A stretch of 64,000 nucleotides of DNA from contig JARXAH010000094.1 of NCBI GenBank assembly GCA_029865945.1, positions 28,609-92,608 of the forward strand, written 5' to 3'. The position numbers and the translations under genes are program-made. This DNA comes from Bacteriovoracaceae bacterium. GTDB taxonomy: Bacteria; Bdellovibrionota; Bacteriovoracia; Bacteriovoracales; Bacteriovoracaceae. Every line of letters begins with the position of its first letter. The first letter of the stretch is position 1. The notes beneath the pieces were generated by a model, which was not told where the DNA came from, ran no database searches, and saw only the letters and a list, made by a program, of their open reading frames with translations. Shown here piece after piece: positions 26,178-34,268 of this stretch.

Positions 26178-27377
26178 ATGTCTCAGTTTCCATTACCTCA
26201 GATCAATAGACTCCTCTTTTCATTAATGGCATTTGTCGCATTATTTTTCCCCCCTTTTTCTTACGGAGCAATTCCTAAAATAGAAGTACTTATTGGTAAA
26301 TCTATTCCTCAGATTGTCATCAAAGGAGAAAATCTCACGAAGACCTACTTTGCCCCTCACCAAATTAATAGCGAACATGAAGTTTCTTCCCCAAAAAAAG
26401 AATCAAAAACCTATCCAGGAAAAAACACACTGGTGCTTAATTGCGAAACTAGTCTTAAAGAAAAATGGTCAAAAGGAATTTTAGTTGCCGAGCTCTCTTC
26501 CACATCTGGAGTGATTGAATGGAAAAATGAAATTTTCAAAGGAGATTTAAATGTTATTCGCCAACCCGATAAAAAATCTTGCCACTTAGTACAAGCACTC
26601 TCTTTAGAGCACTACATAAGTACATTGCTCGGAAAAGAGATGAATCGCAATTGGCCCATCGAGGCCCTCAAGGCGCAAGCGGTTGCTGCCAGAAGTTACG
26701 CGCTTCATAAAATGCGCCTTCGCAAACAAAAAAATTCTGATCAAACTTATTATGATCTTGAGAGTTCTGAAAAAGATCAGGTAAATGGAAGCTTGTCAGA
26801 TATTAACTCTAACACCATCAAAGCAACATCTCTCACCGAGGGAGAAGTTTTGCTTAACGACCAAAAAAAATTAGATCCCGTCTTTTACCATGCACAATGC
26901 GGGGGAAAAACTTTATTGCCACAGGATGTATGGCATGAAAAAGTTGCCAATTATAAAAAAGTAAAATGCTCTTTTTGCCAAACCACCACCGAAGGAATTT
27001 GGAAGCGGGATCTTTCCCTTCCTTTTTTTCTTGGGGCCATCAAGCAAAAATCCCGAAAGCTTGTTAAGATTGATGATAAATCTAAGTACTCTGAAAAATT
27101 GCGACTTTATTTTTCAGACGGAATGTTGGAAATGGAGAAAGAGGAATTTCGAAGACTGTTTGGAAAAAGTTTAATAAGATCAAATCGATTTTCTGTCACC
27201 TTTAACCATCAGCGAATTTTCATCCAAGGCCAAGGATTAGGTCATGGAGTTGGTCTTTGTCAGTTAGGAGCATTAGATCTTGCTAAAAAAGGACTCAACT
27301 ATAAACAGATTCTTAAGTACTACTATCCGAGTTACGAACTCTCGAAAATCTATGGAAAATCTTTCGATCAAATGTAG
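26178..27377 (+). CDS. SpoIID/LytB-domain secreted protein
   Basis: Members of this family bind or cleave peptidoglycan glycan strands; SpoIID itself is a lytic transglycosylase acting on denuded glycan. The 399-residue protein has a signal peptide (to about residue 35) and a variable N-terminal domain. The SpoIID core begins near 140: LEHYISTLLGKEMNRNWPIEALKAQAVAARSYAL in part (GKEMNRNWPIEALKAQAVA, with the putative catalytic Glu in GKEM), then FYHAQCGGKT and GQGLGHGVGLCQLGA. The ATG at 26178 has AAGGA upstream; a TTG at 26160 is less likely. It overlaps the following amidase by 26 bp. Confidence 0.9.
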   Translation: MSQFPLPQINRLLFSLMAFVALFFPPFSYGAIPKIEVLIGKSIPQIVIKGENLTKTYFAPHQINSEHEVSSPKKESKTYPGKNTLVLNCETSLKEKWSKGILVAELSSTSGVIEWKNEIFKGDLNVIRQPDKKSCHLVQALSLEHYISTLLGKEMNRNWPIEALKAQAVAARSYALHKMRLRKQKNSDQTYYDLESSEKDQVNGSLSDINSNTIKATSLTEGEVLLNDQKKLDPVFYHAQCGGKTLLPQDVWHEKVANYKKVKCSFCQTTTEGIWKRDLSLPFFLGAIKQKSRKLVKIDDKSKYSEKLRLYFSDGMLEMEKEEFRRLFGKSLIRSNRFSVTFNHQRIFIQGQGLGHGVGLCQLGALDLAKKGLNYKQILKYYYPSYELSKIYGKSFDQM

Positions 27378-28179
27378 AATCTTTTTTTTTATCCTCTCTC
27401 TCTTTTTTCCATCGTTGTTATTTGGCCAAACGATCTTGATTGATCCTGGACACGGGGGCAATGATTTAGGGGCCGTCACCAAATTTACTAGGAAGCTCGA
27501 TAAAAAAAATTCCAGAATTGAAACCATCTACGAAAAAGATCTTTCCCTCAAATTGGCCCTCCTAGTCAAAGAAAGATTAAGTCCCCTTTTTATGGTTTAC
27601 TTAACTCGAACCGAAGACTACCCAGTTGGTCTTCACGATCGGGCCCTCATGGCAGAAAAAATAAAGGCCGACATTTTTCTCTCCATTCATTTTAATAGTT
27701 CCACAGAAAAAGAAGCATCGGGGATTGAAACGTTTTACTTAGATAACCATCAAGATAAAGCGGTAAAAAAAGTTGAGGTGGTAGAGAATGTGGGAATTGA
27801 GTCGGGCAAGGAAGAAGATCTCGTGAATCATATACTTATTGATCTCGCAATTAAAATGACTTCGTCGAGTTCTAAAAAACTTGCGGCGATGATTCATGGG
27901 CAATCATTCAAATATATCAAAAAAAAATATGCTATTAAAAATCGGGGATTCAAACCTGGACTACTCTATGTTCTTGCACTCTCAAAACGACCAGGTGTGT
28001 TAATTGAAGCTGGCTTTATCAGTAACCCAAAGGAATTGGGACTGCTTAAACAAGAAAATTATTTGGAAACTTATGCGTCGGGAATTGCGGAAGGTGTAAA
28101 ACTGTATTTCCAAGAAAATTTAACAAAGAGTAGGTCTGAGATTCCTAAAAAACGTGGCCAAAAAATGAAATCTCATTGA
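27352..28179 (+). CDS. N-acetylmuramoyl-L-alanine amidase (Amidase_3)
   Basis: A secreted zinc amidase that removes stem peptides from peptidoglycan. The 275-residue protein has a signal peptide (FFFILSLFFPSLLFG) and all family landmarks: IDPGHGGND with the zinc His34, the Glu of YEKDLSL, SIHFNS with the second zinc His, and LIEAGFISNPKE with the catalytic Glu. A Lys/Arg-rich tail closes the chain. The ATG at 27352 lies inside the SpoIID-like gene, so the two are translationally coupled. In sporulating bacteria an amidase supplies denuded glycan to SpoIID; the same pairing is encoded here. Confidence 0.93.
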   Translation: MENLSIKCRIFFFILSLFFPSLLFGQTILIDPGHGGNDLGAVTKFTRKLDKKNSRIETIYEKDLSLKLALLVKERLSPLFMVYLTRTEDYPVGLHDRALMAEKIKADIFLSIHFNSSTEKEASGIETFYLDNHQDKAVKKVEVVENVGIESGKEEDLVNHILIDLAIKMTSSSSKKLAAMIHGQSFKYIKKKYAIKNRGFKPGLLYVLALSKRPGVLIEAGFISNPKELGLLKQENYLETYASGIAEGVKLYFQENLTKSRSEIPKKRGQKMKSH

Positions 28180-28206
28180 GATCGCCGAGATTCCATCTTT
28201 TGGCCA
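28155..28206. terminator. Long inverted repeat over the amidase stop codon
   Basis: Twenty-base arms (28155-28174 and 28187-28206) pair at 18 of 20 positions around a 12-base loop; the TGA at 28177-28179 lies in the loop. Arms begin TGGCCAAAA and end TTTTGGCCA. No T run follows, so it may terminate weakly or stabilise the mRNA end between convergent genes. Confidence 0.5.
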
Positions 28207-28252
28207 GGTTAACAGAAGAACACGAAGCTTTCACATATTTTTTCAATTTTTT

Positions 28253-28936
28253 TTATCTGGTACAAAATCCACCAATTGGGCCTAACGTTAAATCGATGGT
28301 AGAAAACGAGAGAGGGAGTGCATTTCCATTAGGTGACTGAGTATTGCCACCAACCTGAAATTTAAAGTTTAAAGCTGCCACTTGAGCAAAGGCACAAGTG
28401 TTCACACTCGTATCATAAATGACACGCGGACGATTATCATTAAAGACCGGAAGCAAAGTTCCGCCAGTAAAAGAATTATTATTAATCGATACATTCGAGT
28501 AAGGATCATAAGTAGAAAGACCACACATGAAAAATACTAAATTTAATCTCGTACCAAGGTCTTGTGCCACCACAATACTATTTTGATAAACTTGATTATT
28601 AAAATAAGGATTATTTCTTTGGGTGGTTTGAAAATCGAAACCACCGATTGCTGTCGTGACAGCAGTAAGCTCTGTATTAATTGCCTGATTGGTTAAACTA
28701 GTTGCTCCCGTCTGAGTATCAACCACCCACGAGGATGCCGAGTGAGGTACCCCACCAGGACATGGCCGCTCTTGTAAAATGCGAGTTACCATTTGCCCAA
28801 AAGGCCCACCGCCATTGATGGCGGAAATGAGTGAGAGATTGCTATCCTGATTGACCGTTCTTCGGCCACATCCTGAAAGAATCATTAGTGAAACGACAAG
28901 CGCCCACTGAATAATTGTTTTACATTTGTTCTTCAT
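28253..28936 (-). CDS. Lipoprotein of unknown function
   Basis: A 227-residue protein with a lipoprotein signal and lipobox LSGC (Cys23). The mature part is rich in Asn, Thr, Gly and Ser, with four further Cys residues (in ERPCPGG, FFMCGLS, NTCAFA and GGFCTR) that could make two disulfides. AGGAG lies 12 bases before the ATG. It converges with the amidase gene across the inverted repeat. The family is not recognised. Confidence 0.78.
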   Translation of the reverse strand: MKNKCKTIIQWALVVSLMILSGCGRRTVNQDSNLSLISAINGGGPFGQMVTRILQERPCPGGVPHSASSWVVDTQTGATSLTNQAINTELTAVTTAIGGFDFQTTQRNNPYFNNQVYQNSIVVAQDLGTRLNLVFFMCGLSTYDPYSNVSINNNSFTGGTLLPVFNDNRPRVIYDTSVNTCAFAQVAALNFKFQVGGNTQSPNGNALPLSFSTIDLTLGPIGGFCTR

Positions 28937-29088
28937 ACACTTTCTCCTGTTGCCAAGATACTATGCAGATAACATGCCAAATCGTTTCAATAGTGAATGG
29001 GTGTAACTCATTGAATTCAAGAGATAAAGAAAAATTTACATGGGCGAGATCGTCTAATTTTTTATCAGTGTGTAAAAATTGATGCAAA

Positions 29089-30762
29089 TTATTTAAACAA
29101 GCGGTCTTGCTCTTTCTTATGGTGCAGCTTTCTTGAAAACCGGTGCGCTTCATCTCTCATTCTAGAGAGAAGCCACCACAAAGACCTATATTGACTGGCC
29201 TCAACCGTTTGACTTGGCCCCAACACGATACGCTCTTCTTTTGAATATTTTTGACTTGGCTTTGCTAAGGCAATTAAAGGAACATTTATCTTCATCTCTT
29301 GCAAGACTTGCTTAAAAACTCTCCACTGAGGCAATCCCCCATCGACCACGACCACATCGGGCAATAACTTATCTTCCAATCTTCGCTCAAATACTTCTCT
29401 TAGCATCGCAAAATCATTATTGCCTTCTTTGCGCGTCTTTAAATGATAGTAGCGATACTGATCTGGTCGCAATTCTCCCGAGTGAGAAACAATCTTTGAA
29501 GCGGTCGGTGAATCTCCTTGCCACACGGCCACATCGTAGCATTCCACAAAGCTGGGAACATTTTCTAATTTCAACAGTTGCTGCAATTCGGTCAAGGAAC
29601 CTTCTTGTTTTAAGCGCAAATGATTTTTTAACTTCGCCTGCTCTTCACCAAACGTTTCTACCACTTTCAACAATTTTACGTAATTTTTTCCTTTCTTTTT
29701 TATTTCTATTTTTTTTTGAAATTTAGCAAACCACCATTGCTGAATAATCTCGTGGTCAACTGTTTCATCAGGTATAACCATAACGGAAGGAAGATCAAAT
29801 TCTTTTGTTTCATAATAACGAATAAGCAAATCTCTTTTCTTTTCTGAAAACTCATCAACATCATCAGAACCAACCACTTCTTGGTGGAGAGATTTTCCTC
29901 CGATCAAGACTCCGTGCCTGATAGTATAAACCGACATCGTTAAATAATTTTCCGTCGTCGTAAATGCCATAAGATCACAATTAGTATTTTCGTTAGGCAA
30001 TTCAACTTTTTGCGATTGATGAAATTTTTGAAATTCTATTATATCTAACCAGCAATCGCGCAAAATGCTGGCCCTTTCAAATTTTTCGTCCCTGGCTGAC
30101 TCCTGCATTTGATTTTCTAAGTAATCGGGCAGATCCTTGCCATATCCAGGATTGGAAAAAAATTTTTCAATTAATTTAATTTTTACATTATAATCGACAA
30201 TCGTTTCATAACCGACACACGGAGCAGAGCACTGATCCATCTGATAAAGTAAACAAGGATGACTCCTTCCTTTAAAATTAGCGGAAGAACAATCTCTTAA
30301 TTGCATTCCTTTAATTAAGGAAATTAGAAGCTTTCTCAAGGCGTGCCCATCAGGAAATGGGCCAAAAATTTTGATGACTTTTTTTCTCTTTGGCTTGCGA
30401 GTATATTCAACCAGTGGAAAGTCTTCTCCATAATCGATTTGCACGTAGGGATAACTTTTATCGTCCTTCAGCCGAATGTTATACTTAGGTAAGTATTTTT
30501 TAATGAGATTATTTTCTAAAACAAAGGATTCCACCTCATTGGTAGTTAAAATAAATTCCATTTTTTCTATGCGAACGACAAGGGATTGGGTTTTTGGTGA
30601 GTGCGAATCAAAACCCCGAAAGTAGGATTGCGTGCGATTTCGCAGGTTTTTTGCCTTCCCAATGTAGAGAATCACACCTTGAAAATCTTTGAACAAATAA
30701 CAACCAGATGAGGTAGGTAAATTTTTCGCTTCTAAGAGCAAACTTTCTAATCGATCATTCAT
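29089..30762 (-). CDS. uvrC: Excinuclease ABC subunit C lacking the C-terminal HhH domain
   Basis: UvrC makes the two incisions of nucleotide excision repair. The 557-residue protein has the GIY-YIG nuclease at residues 10-100 (SSGCYLFKD, VILYIGKAKNLRNR), a UVR-like segment near 200-235, the UvrC-specific middle domain and the RNase-H-like 5' nuclease with VVVDGGLPQW and SRMRDEAHRFSR. It ends 12 residues after that His motif, where most UvrC proteins continue with a helix-hairpin-helix domain of about 60 residues. I found no HhH signature in the following 150 bp. ATG at 30762 fits the family start better than TTG at 30780. Confidence 0.93.
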   Translation of the reverse strand: MNDRLESLLLEAKNLPTSSGCYLFKDFQGVILYIGKAKNLRNRTQSYFRGFDSHSPKTQSLVVRIEKMEFILTTNEVESFVLENNLIKKYLPKYNIRLKDDKSYPYVQIDYGEDFPLVEYTRKPKRKKVIKIFGPFPDGHALRKLLISLIKGMQLRDCSSANFKGRSHPCLLYQMDQCSAPCVGYETIVDYNVKIKLIEKFFSNPGYGKDLPDYLENQMQESARDEKFERASILRDCWLDIIEFQKFHQSQKVELPNENTNCDLMAFTTTENYLTMSVYTIRHGVLIGGKSLHQEVVGSDDVDEFSEKKRDLLIRYYETKEFDLPSVMVIPDETVDHEIIQQWWFAKFQKKIEIKKKGKNYVKLLKVVETFGEEQAKLKNHLRLKQEGSLTELQQLLKLENVPSFVECYDVAVWQGDSPTASKIVSHSGELRPDQYRYYHLKTRKEGNNDFAMLREVFERRLEDKLLPDVVVVDGGLPQWRVFKQVLQEMKINVPLIALAKPSQKYSKEERIVLGPSQTVEASQYRSLWWLLSRMRDEAHRFSRKLHHKKEQDRLFK

Positions 30763-30973
30763 AAACCCATCTCTGGCCAAGAGTTACTTTACCTTAGGCG
30801 CAAATTCCTGTATATTATAGATATTGGCAGTTATTTTCTTTTTCTGAAATTTTTGCTACCGAAATATCTTTTGATGACGTCCCTAATTTCTGCCTATGTC
30901 TTTATACATTTATTATTTATTTTAACTAACAAAATAAAACTTAACAAAATTTTGTCCGTGGAGTTGTTTGTTT

Positions 30974-31414
30974 ATGCAAAGTCAATCATTGGGAGCTGGT
31001 AAGGAAGTTTTGTGCATGTGCGGAAAATGTAATTTGAAGCTTGCCCACCTCATCGTAACCATGAAAAATCCAAAAACACCTGGTCGTGTTCAGTGTAAAA
31101 CTTGCCAATCCACGCACTTATTTAAGGATGTAACCATGACCACTACAAGTAATATCAATCGCAAAAGAACTTTAACTTCAAAAAAATCCACCAAAAAAGA
31201 TACTAGATCCAATGAGGAAATTTGGAGTTCCGCGATCAGTAATTCTAAAACGAGCAGTAGCGTTCGTCCCTATTCGATTACCGAAAACTTTATTGTCGGT
31301 GACATTATTGAGCATTTAAATTTCGGCAAAGGAATTGTGCAAAATATTGTCACTAAAGAAAAAATTGAAGTTGTGTTTCAAGATAATGTGAAAACATTAG
31401 TTCACAATAAATAA
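30974..31414 (+). CDS. Zinc-finger plus CarD-like/Tudor-like small protein
   Basis: A 146-residue protein in three parts. An N-terminal zinc finger has CxxC pairs (CMCGKC and CKTC) separated by about 25 residues; a basic Ser/Thr/Lys linker follows; and a C-terminal beta-barrel motif reads FIVGDIIEHLNFGKGIVQNIV...IEVVFQDNVKTLVHNK in part. The last motif resembles the KOW/Tudor-like domain of CarD and of UvrD C-termini, which bind RNA polymerase. A transcription- or repair-linked role is inferred. A TTG at 30968, closer to the GGAG site, could be the real start and would add two residues. Confidence 0.72.
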   Translation: MQSQSLGAGKEVLCMCGKCNLKLAHLIVTMKNPKTPGRVQCKTCQSTHLFKDVTMTTTSNINRKRTLTSKKSTKKDTRSNEEIWSSAISNSKTSSSVRPYSITENFIVGDIIEHLNFGKGIVQNIVTKEKIEVVFQDNVKTLVHNK

Positions 31415-31429
31415 TTCACACGAATCATT

Positions 31430-33046
31430 TCAACAGTTAATCCCAACCTGACCTCCACTCGGACAAGAATATTGCTGGTTTTGTTGGTAACCTGATTGCC
31501 CATAAGAATAAGACGGTAGTCCACCTGGAAGTTGATTGGTATTAAATCCATTTTGAAAAAATTGATTTTGCTGATTAAAATTATTGCCACCGATTGTCCT
31601 TCCTGGAGGGAAGGATCTTTGAATAGATACGTCTTGAGCTGATACACCCCATGGATTAAATTGTCCGTTTCCAAAACCATTAAAGTTATTGAAAGGCTGA
31701 TTGACTCCATAGGGATTAAAACCTTGCTGTCCAAAGGGATTAAACCCGGCCGATGCACCGTAAGGATTGTATCCGAATGGATTTCCTACTCCCGCATTAG
31801 CATTAAGATAAAATCCATTGGCGCCATTCGCCCAACTTCCTGGTTGCGGGCCAATAAAATTGTTGTGTCCGTTTTGAGCAAAAAATTGGCCATTGTTTAC
31901 ATTATTAAAAGTATTTAGTGGAAAATTTGGATTTAAATTTGTCTGTAAATTCCCCCCCCCATTGACGGCGAGGATTCCATTTAAGCCATAACCAAATCCG
32001 ATGCCTGGATTGTTAAATCCCGAAAAACCATTTAAGGCATTGCCTTGGCAATTGGGAGCAGGAATAGTTTCTCCAGCGTTGGCCTTATATCCAGAATAGG
32101 TTTCATAAAGTTTTCGGCAATTATCAAGGCCCAATTTATTTGTGTAAACACCGGCCGCGACTGGAACACCCACTTCTACCACTTTTCCTAAAAAGTCCCA
32201 AAATTTTCCACTTCTCCTGCGACCAGTTCTTTCACAGTCTTCACAATATTCTTCGCCGCTACCACCATATCGCCCCCCGTATCTTCGGTCTGCTCGTCTA
32301 TCTCGGCGCCTTTCTCTGCGAGATTTTTTACGTGGAACATACTCATCATCCATTCCGGGATCACACCAAGAGCCCGCTCCATTTGCACAATCAGGTTGCT
32401 CGTTACATCGAGTACATACAAAGGTCCGCCCACTGTGCCCGCATGACCCACCCATATCTAAATTGGCCAAACAACTCACTTTTTTAAATCTCTCAAAACA
32501 TCGTCTACATTTTCTCCAGCGACCACCAAAAAGCCCTTTTCCTTTGCTCAAATACTTTCCGCATACATCAGCGCATGGGCCGCAATTTCCAAAGCACATA
32601 CCAGATGTAGCAATATCAACCGTGGTGGTACCTCCACAATTACCTTCGCCACCATCGCAGTTGTTATCATTGTGATGGTTATTGTTGTTGTTACCATTAC
32701 CATCATCCTCGGTGAAAATTTGATCAGCAGTCTTACAGACAACCTTAGTTTGTACTAAGTCGCTTCCTCCGCTCGCTTTCGCACCATTCTTGGTCCCTTC
32801 CTTACAGGTCCAAGTATAGGTGACACAACTTTGTCCATCTTTCTTTTGATCATCGTCTGTCACAGGGGTGGCATCTATGAATTCAGGCTCTATCCCGTTC
32901 TTACAAACATTTTTCATATAGCGAAATCGTTCCCTTGCCATCTGCTCATCTGAATAGCCAGCAAGGACTTTAGAGGTACTTATCAAAAAAAGTCCCACGC
33001 CAAGAAAATAATAAATAAATTTTTTGATCGCCATGCTTCGCCCCAT
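31430..33046 (-). CDS. Secreted Cys-rich / Asn-Gly-rich protein with poly-G tract
   Basis: A 538-residue protein with a signal peptide (FLGVGLFLISTSKVLAG). The first half is Cys-rich, with clustered pairs such as CFGNCGPCADVC, CRRCF, CTRC and CEDC, which suggests metal-binding or disulfide knots. A highly basic patch follows (RRERRRDRRADRRYGGRYGG). The last 200 residues are Asn/Gly/Phe/Gln-rich and repeat an NP-(F/Y/W)-G motif five times. The start at 33046 has AGGAG upstream. A run of nine G residues in the coding strand encodes Gly-Gly-Gly in the low-complexity half; see the separate repeat entry. No family recognised. Confidence 0.78.
   Translation of the reverse strand: MGRSMAIKKFIYYFLGVGLFLISTSKVLAGYSDEQMARERFRYMKNVCKNGIEPEFIDATPVTDDDQKKDGQSCVTYTWTCKEGTKNGAKASGGSDLVQTKVVCKTADQIFTEDDGNGNNNNNHHNDNNCDGGEGNCGGTTTVDIATSGMCFGNCGPCADVCGKYLSKGKGLFGGRWRKCRRCFERFKKVSCLANLDMGGSCGHSGRTFVCTRCNEQPDCANGAGSWCDPGMDDEYVPRKKSRRERRRDRRADRRYGGRYGGSGEEYCEDCERTGRRRSGKFWDFLGKVVEVGVPVAAGVYTNKLGLDNCRKLYETYSGYKANAGETIPAPNCQGNALNGFSGFNNPGIGFGYGLNGILAVNGGGNLQTNLNPNFPLNTFNNVNNGQFFAQNGHNNFIGPQPGSWANGANGFYLNANAGVGNPFGYNPYGASAGFNPFGQQGFNPYGVNQPFNNFNGFGNGQFNPWGVSAQDVSIQRSFPPGRTIGGNNFNQQNQFFQNGFNTNQLPGGLPSYSYGQSGYQQNQQYSCPSGGQVGINC
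31952..31960. repeat. C9/G9 homopolymer inside a secreted-protein gene
   Basis: Nine consecutive C on the plus strand read as GGG GGG GGG in the gene on the minus strand. It is the longest G/C homopolymer I noticed in this AT-rich window. Loss or gain of one base would shift the frame for about the last 175 residues, the usual layout of a slipped-strand phase switch. Confidence 0.85.
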
Positions 33047-33111
33047 ATATAAACTCCTAGGCATCTCACTCACTTCTCGCCACAATGAAATAAAAACTTG
33101 AGGAGTCAACC

Positions 33112-33729
33112 ATGCTTACCTCTGCACCATCAGATATGCATAATTTTCCCTGGCAACGAATAACTGAGTGGTCAACATTGGTATTGTTTTTATTATTCCT
33201 CTTTTATGCTGCTAAAAAGATTCTTCAGGAAAAAACATCCTTCGTGCAAGATTCCGTCCTATGTGACTGGAATCAACTTTTCCTACAAATTGCAAAATGG
33301 TGGACTCCTCTCATCCAAAATAAAGAGGAAATGAAATTTTATCGCAGCGATACTCACTATGATTGGGAAGCGCAATTTATTCTTATCAAAGAAAATATTC
33401 ATCAATTTTCAAAGCTAGAAGATTATTTTTTACACTGGATCGATGATCAAAAATTACTATTCGATGAACATGAATCGATCCTCTCGATTCAAGCGACCGA
33501 TTTGTTTCAAGATCAAGCGTTAACTGAACATATTGGTGAGTTTTTGCGCATGGAAGGAACTGCTACTAAAAATCAGATAGAACGACTCTACGTAGATATC
33601 GTGTTGCTTCGCTTGAAAAATGAAACGAAAATTTATAGATTTACCAGTATTAGCTCGGTACTTAATGGTTCACTAGAAGGACCATTCTTTGAAGAAACCT
33701 TAAAATTAGCAAAATGGAAAAATGAATAA
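33112..33729 (+). CDS. Single-TM membrane protein of unknown function
   Basis: A 205-residue protein with one membrane segment at about 20-36 (STLVLFLLFLFYAAKKIL) near the N-terminus and a soluble acidic C-terminal domain rich in Asp, Glu and Trp. GAGGAG lies six bases upstream of the ATG. It diverges from the Cys-rich secreted-protein gene with 65 bp between starts and converges with the DUF507-like gene. No family or catalytic motif recognised. Confidence 0.72.
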   Translation: MLTSAPSDMHNFPWQRITEWSTLVLFLLFLFYAAKKILQEKTSFVQDSVLCDWNQLFLQIAKWWTPLIQNKEEMKFYRSDTHYDWEAQFILIKENIHQFSKLEDYFLHWIDDQKLLFDEHESILSIQATDLFQDQALTEHIGEFLRMEGTATKNQIERLYVDIVLLRLKNETKIYRFTSISSVLNGSLEGPFFEETLKLAKWKNE

Positions 33730-33740
33730 CTTTATAGGGA

Positions 33741-34184
33741 TTAGTTTTTCTTCGAAGAAAAAGATTTAAAAGAATGAACCAAGAAATCTACTAGCTCCAT
33801 GTCAGTGGCGTATACTTCTTCGATGAGAGGGTGATCAAGTAAAAAATCTTTAATTTTAAGCGCTATATTGTGGAGAGATTCTGTTAAGTATAATCCTGCA
33901 ATGGATTCACCGGAAAAACCCTTAATAATTTCTTTTCTCGCGTGGTTATACATTTCGGTTTCTGTCACATCGGCAGCGAGATCTTCCCCAAATTTATCTT
34001 GAACCTCTTCTATCGCCTGGTCTTTAATGTCGTCTTCCGTGGAAAAACAAACATTCAGTTCGGTGGCCAAGATTTCGATAATCTCTACCCGCTTGTCCAC
34101 ACCGTACTCAACAATCCCTGCTTCTTGCAATTGATTGAGCATGTGATTCGCCATGTGCTTAAGTGTATCAAAATTTGTTTTCAT
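33741..34184 (-). CDS. DUF507-like cytoplasmic protein
   Basis: A 147-residue helical protein. The pattern of an N-terminal helix with AGIVEYGVDKRVEIIEILATE, a central acidic part and a second related segment is like DUF507 family proteins, found in several deltaproteobacterial-type lineages, whose function is unknown. AAGGAT precedes the ATG. The last codons lie inside a perfect 18-bp palindrome. The family call is by recollection of pattern and is moderate. Confidence 0.6.
   Translation of the reverse strand: MKTNFDTLKHMANHMLNQLQEAGIVEYGVDKRVEIIEILATELNVCFSTEDDIKDQAIEEVQDKFGEDLAADVTETEMYNHARKEIIKGFSGESIAGLYLTESLHNIALKIKDFLLDHPLIEEVYATDMELVDFLVHSFKSFSSKKN
33745..33762. terminator. Perfect palindrome at the convergent gene ends
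   Basis: TTTTTCTTCGAAGAAAAA is an 18-bp perfect palindrome between the stop of the plus-strand gene (33729) and inside the final codons of the minus-strand gene. It could act as a weak terminator for the plus-strand gene, but it has little loop space. Confidence 0.35.
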
Positions 34185-34268
34185 GAATATCCTTAACTAG
34201 TTCTAATAAAAGGATAACGAATTACTTAAGTTATCACAAGTAAATTACCCGAAAAGATGATTTTTTTT

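Noticed and set aside
28920..29153. A 77-codon minus-strand frame overlapping the end of uvrC as the missing HhH domain
   Set aside because: Its sequence has no helix-hairpin-helix pattern (no GIG turns), and it begins inside uvrC in another frame without a ribosome site.
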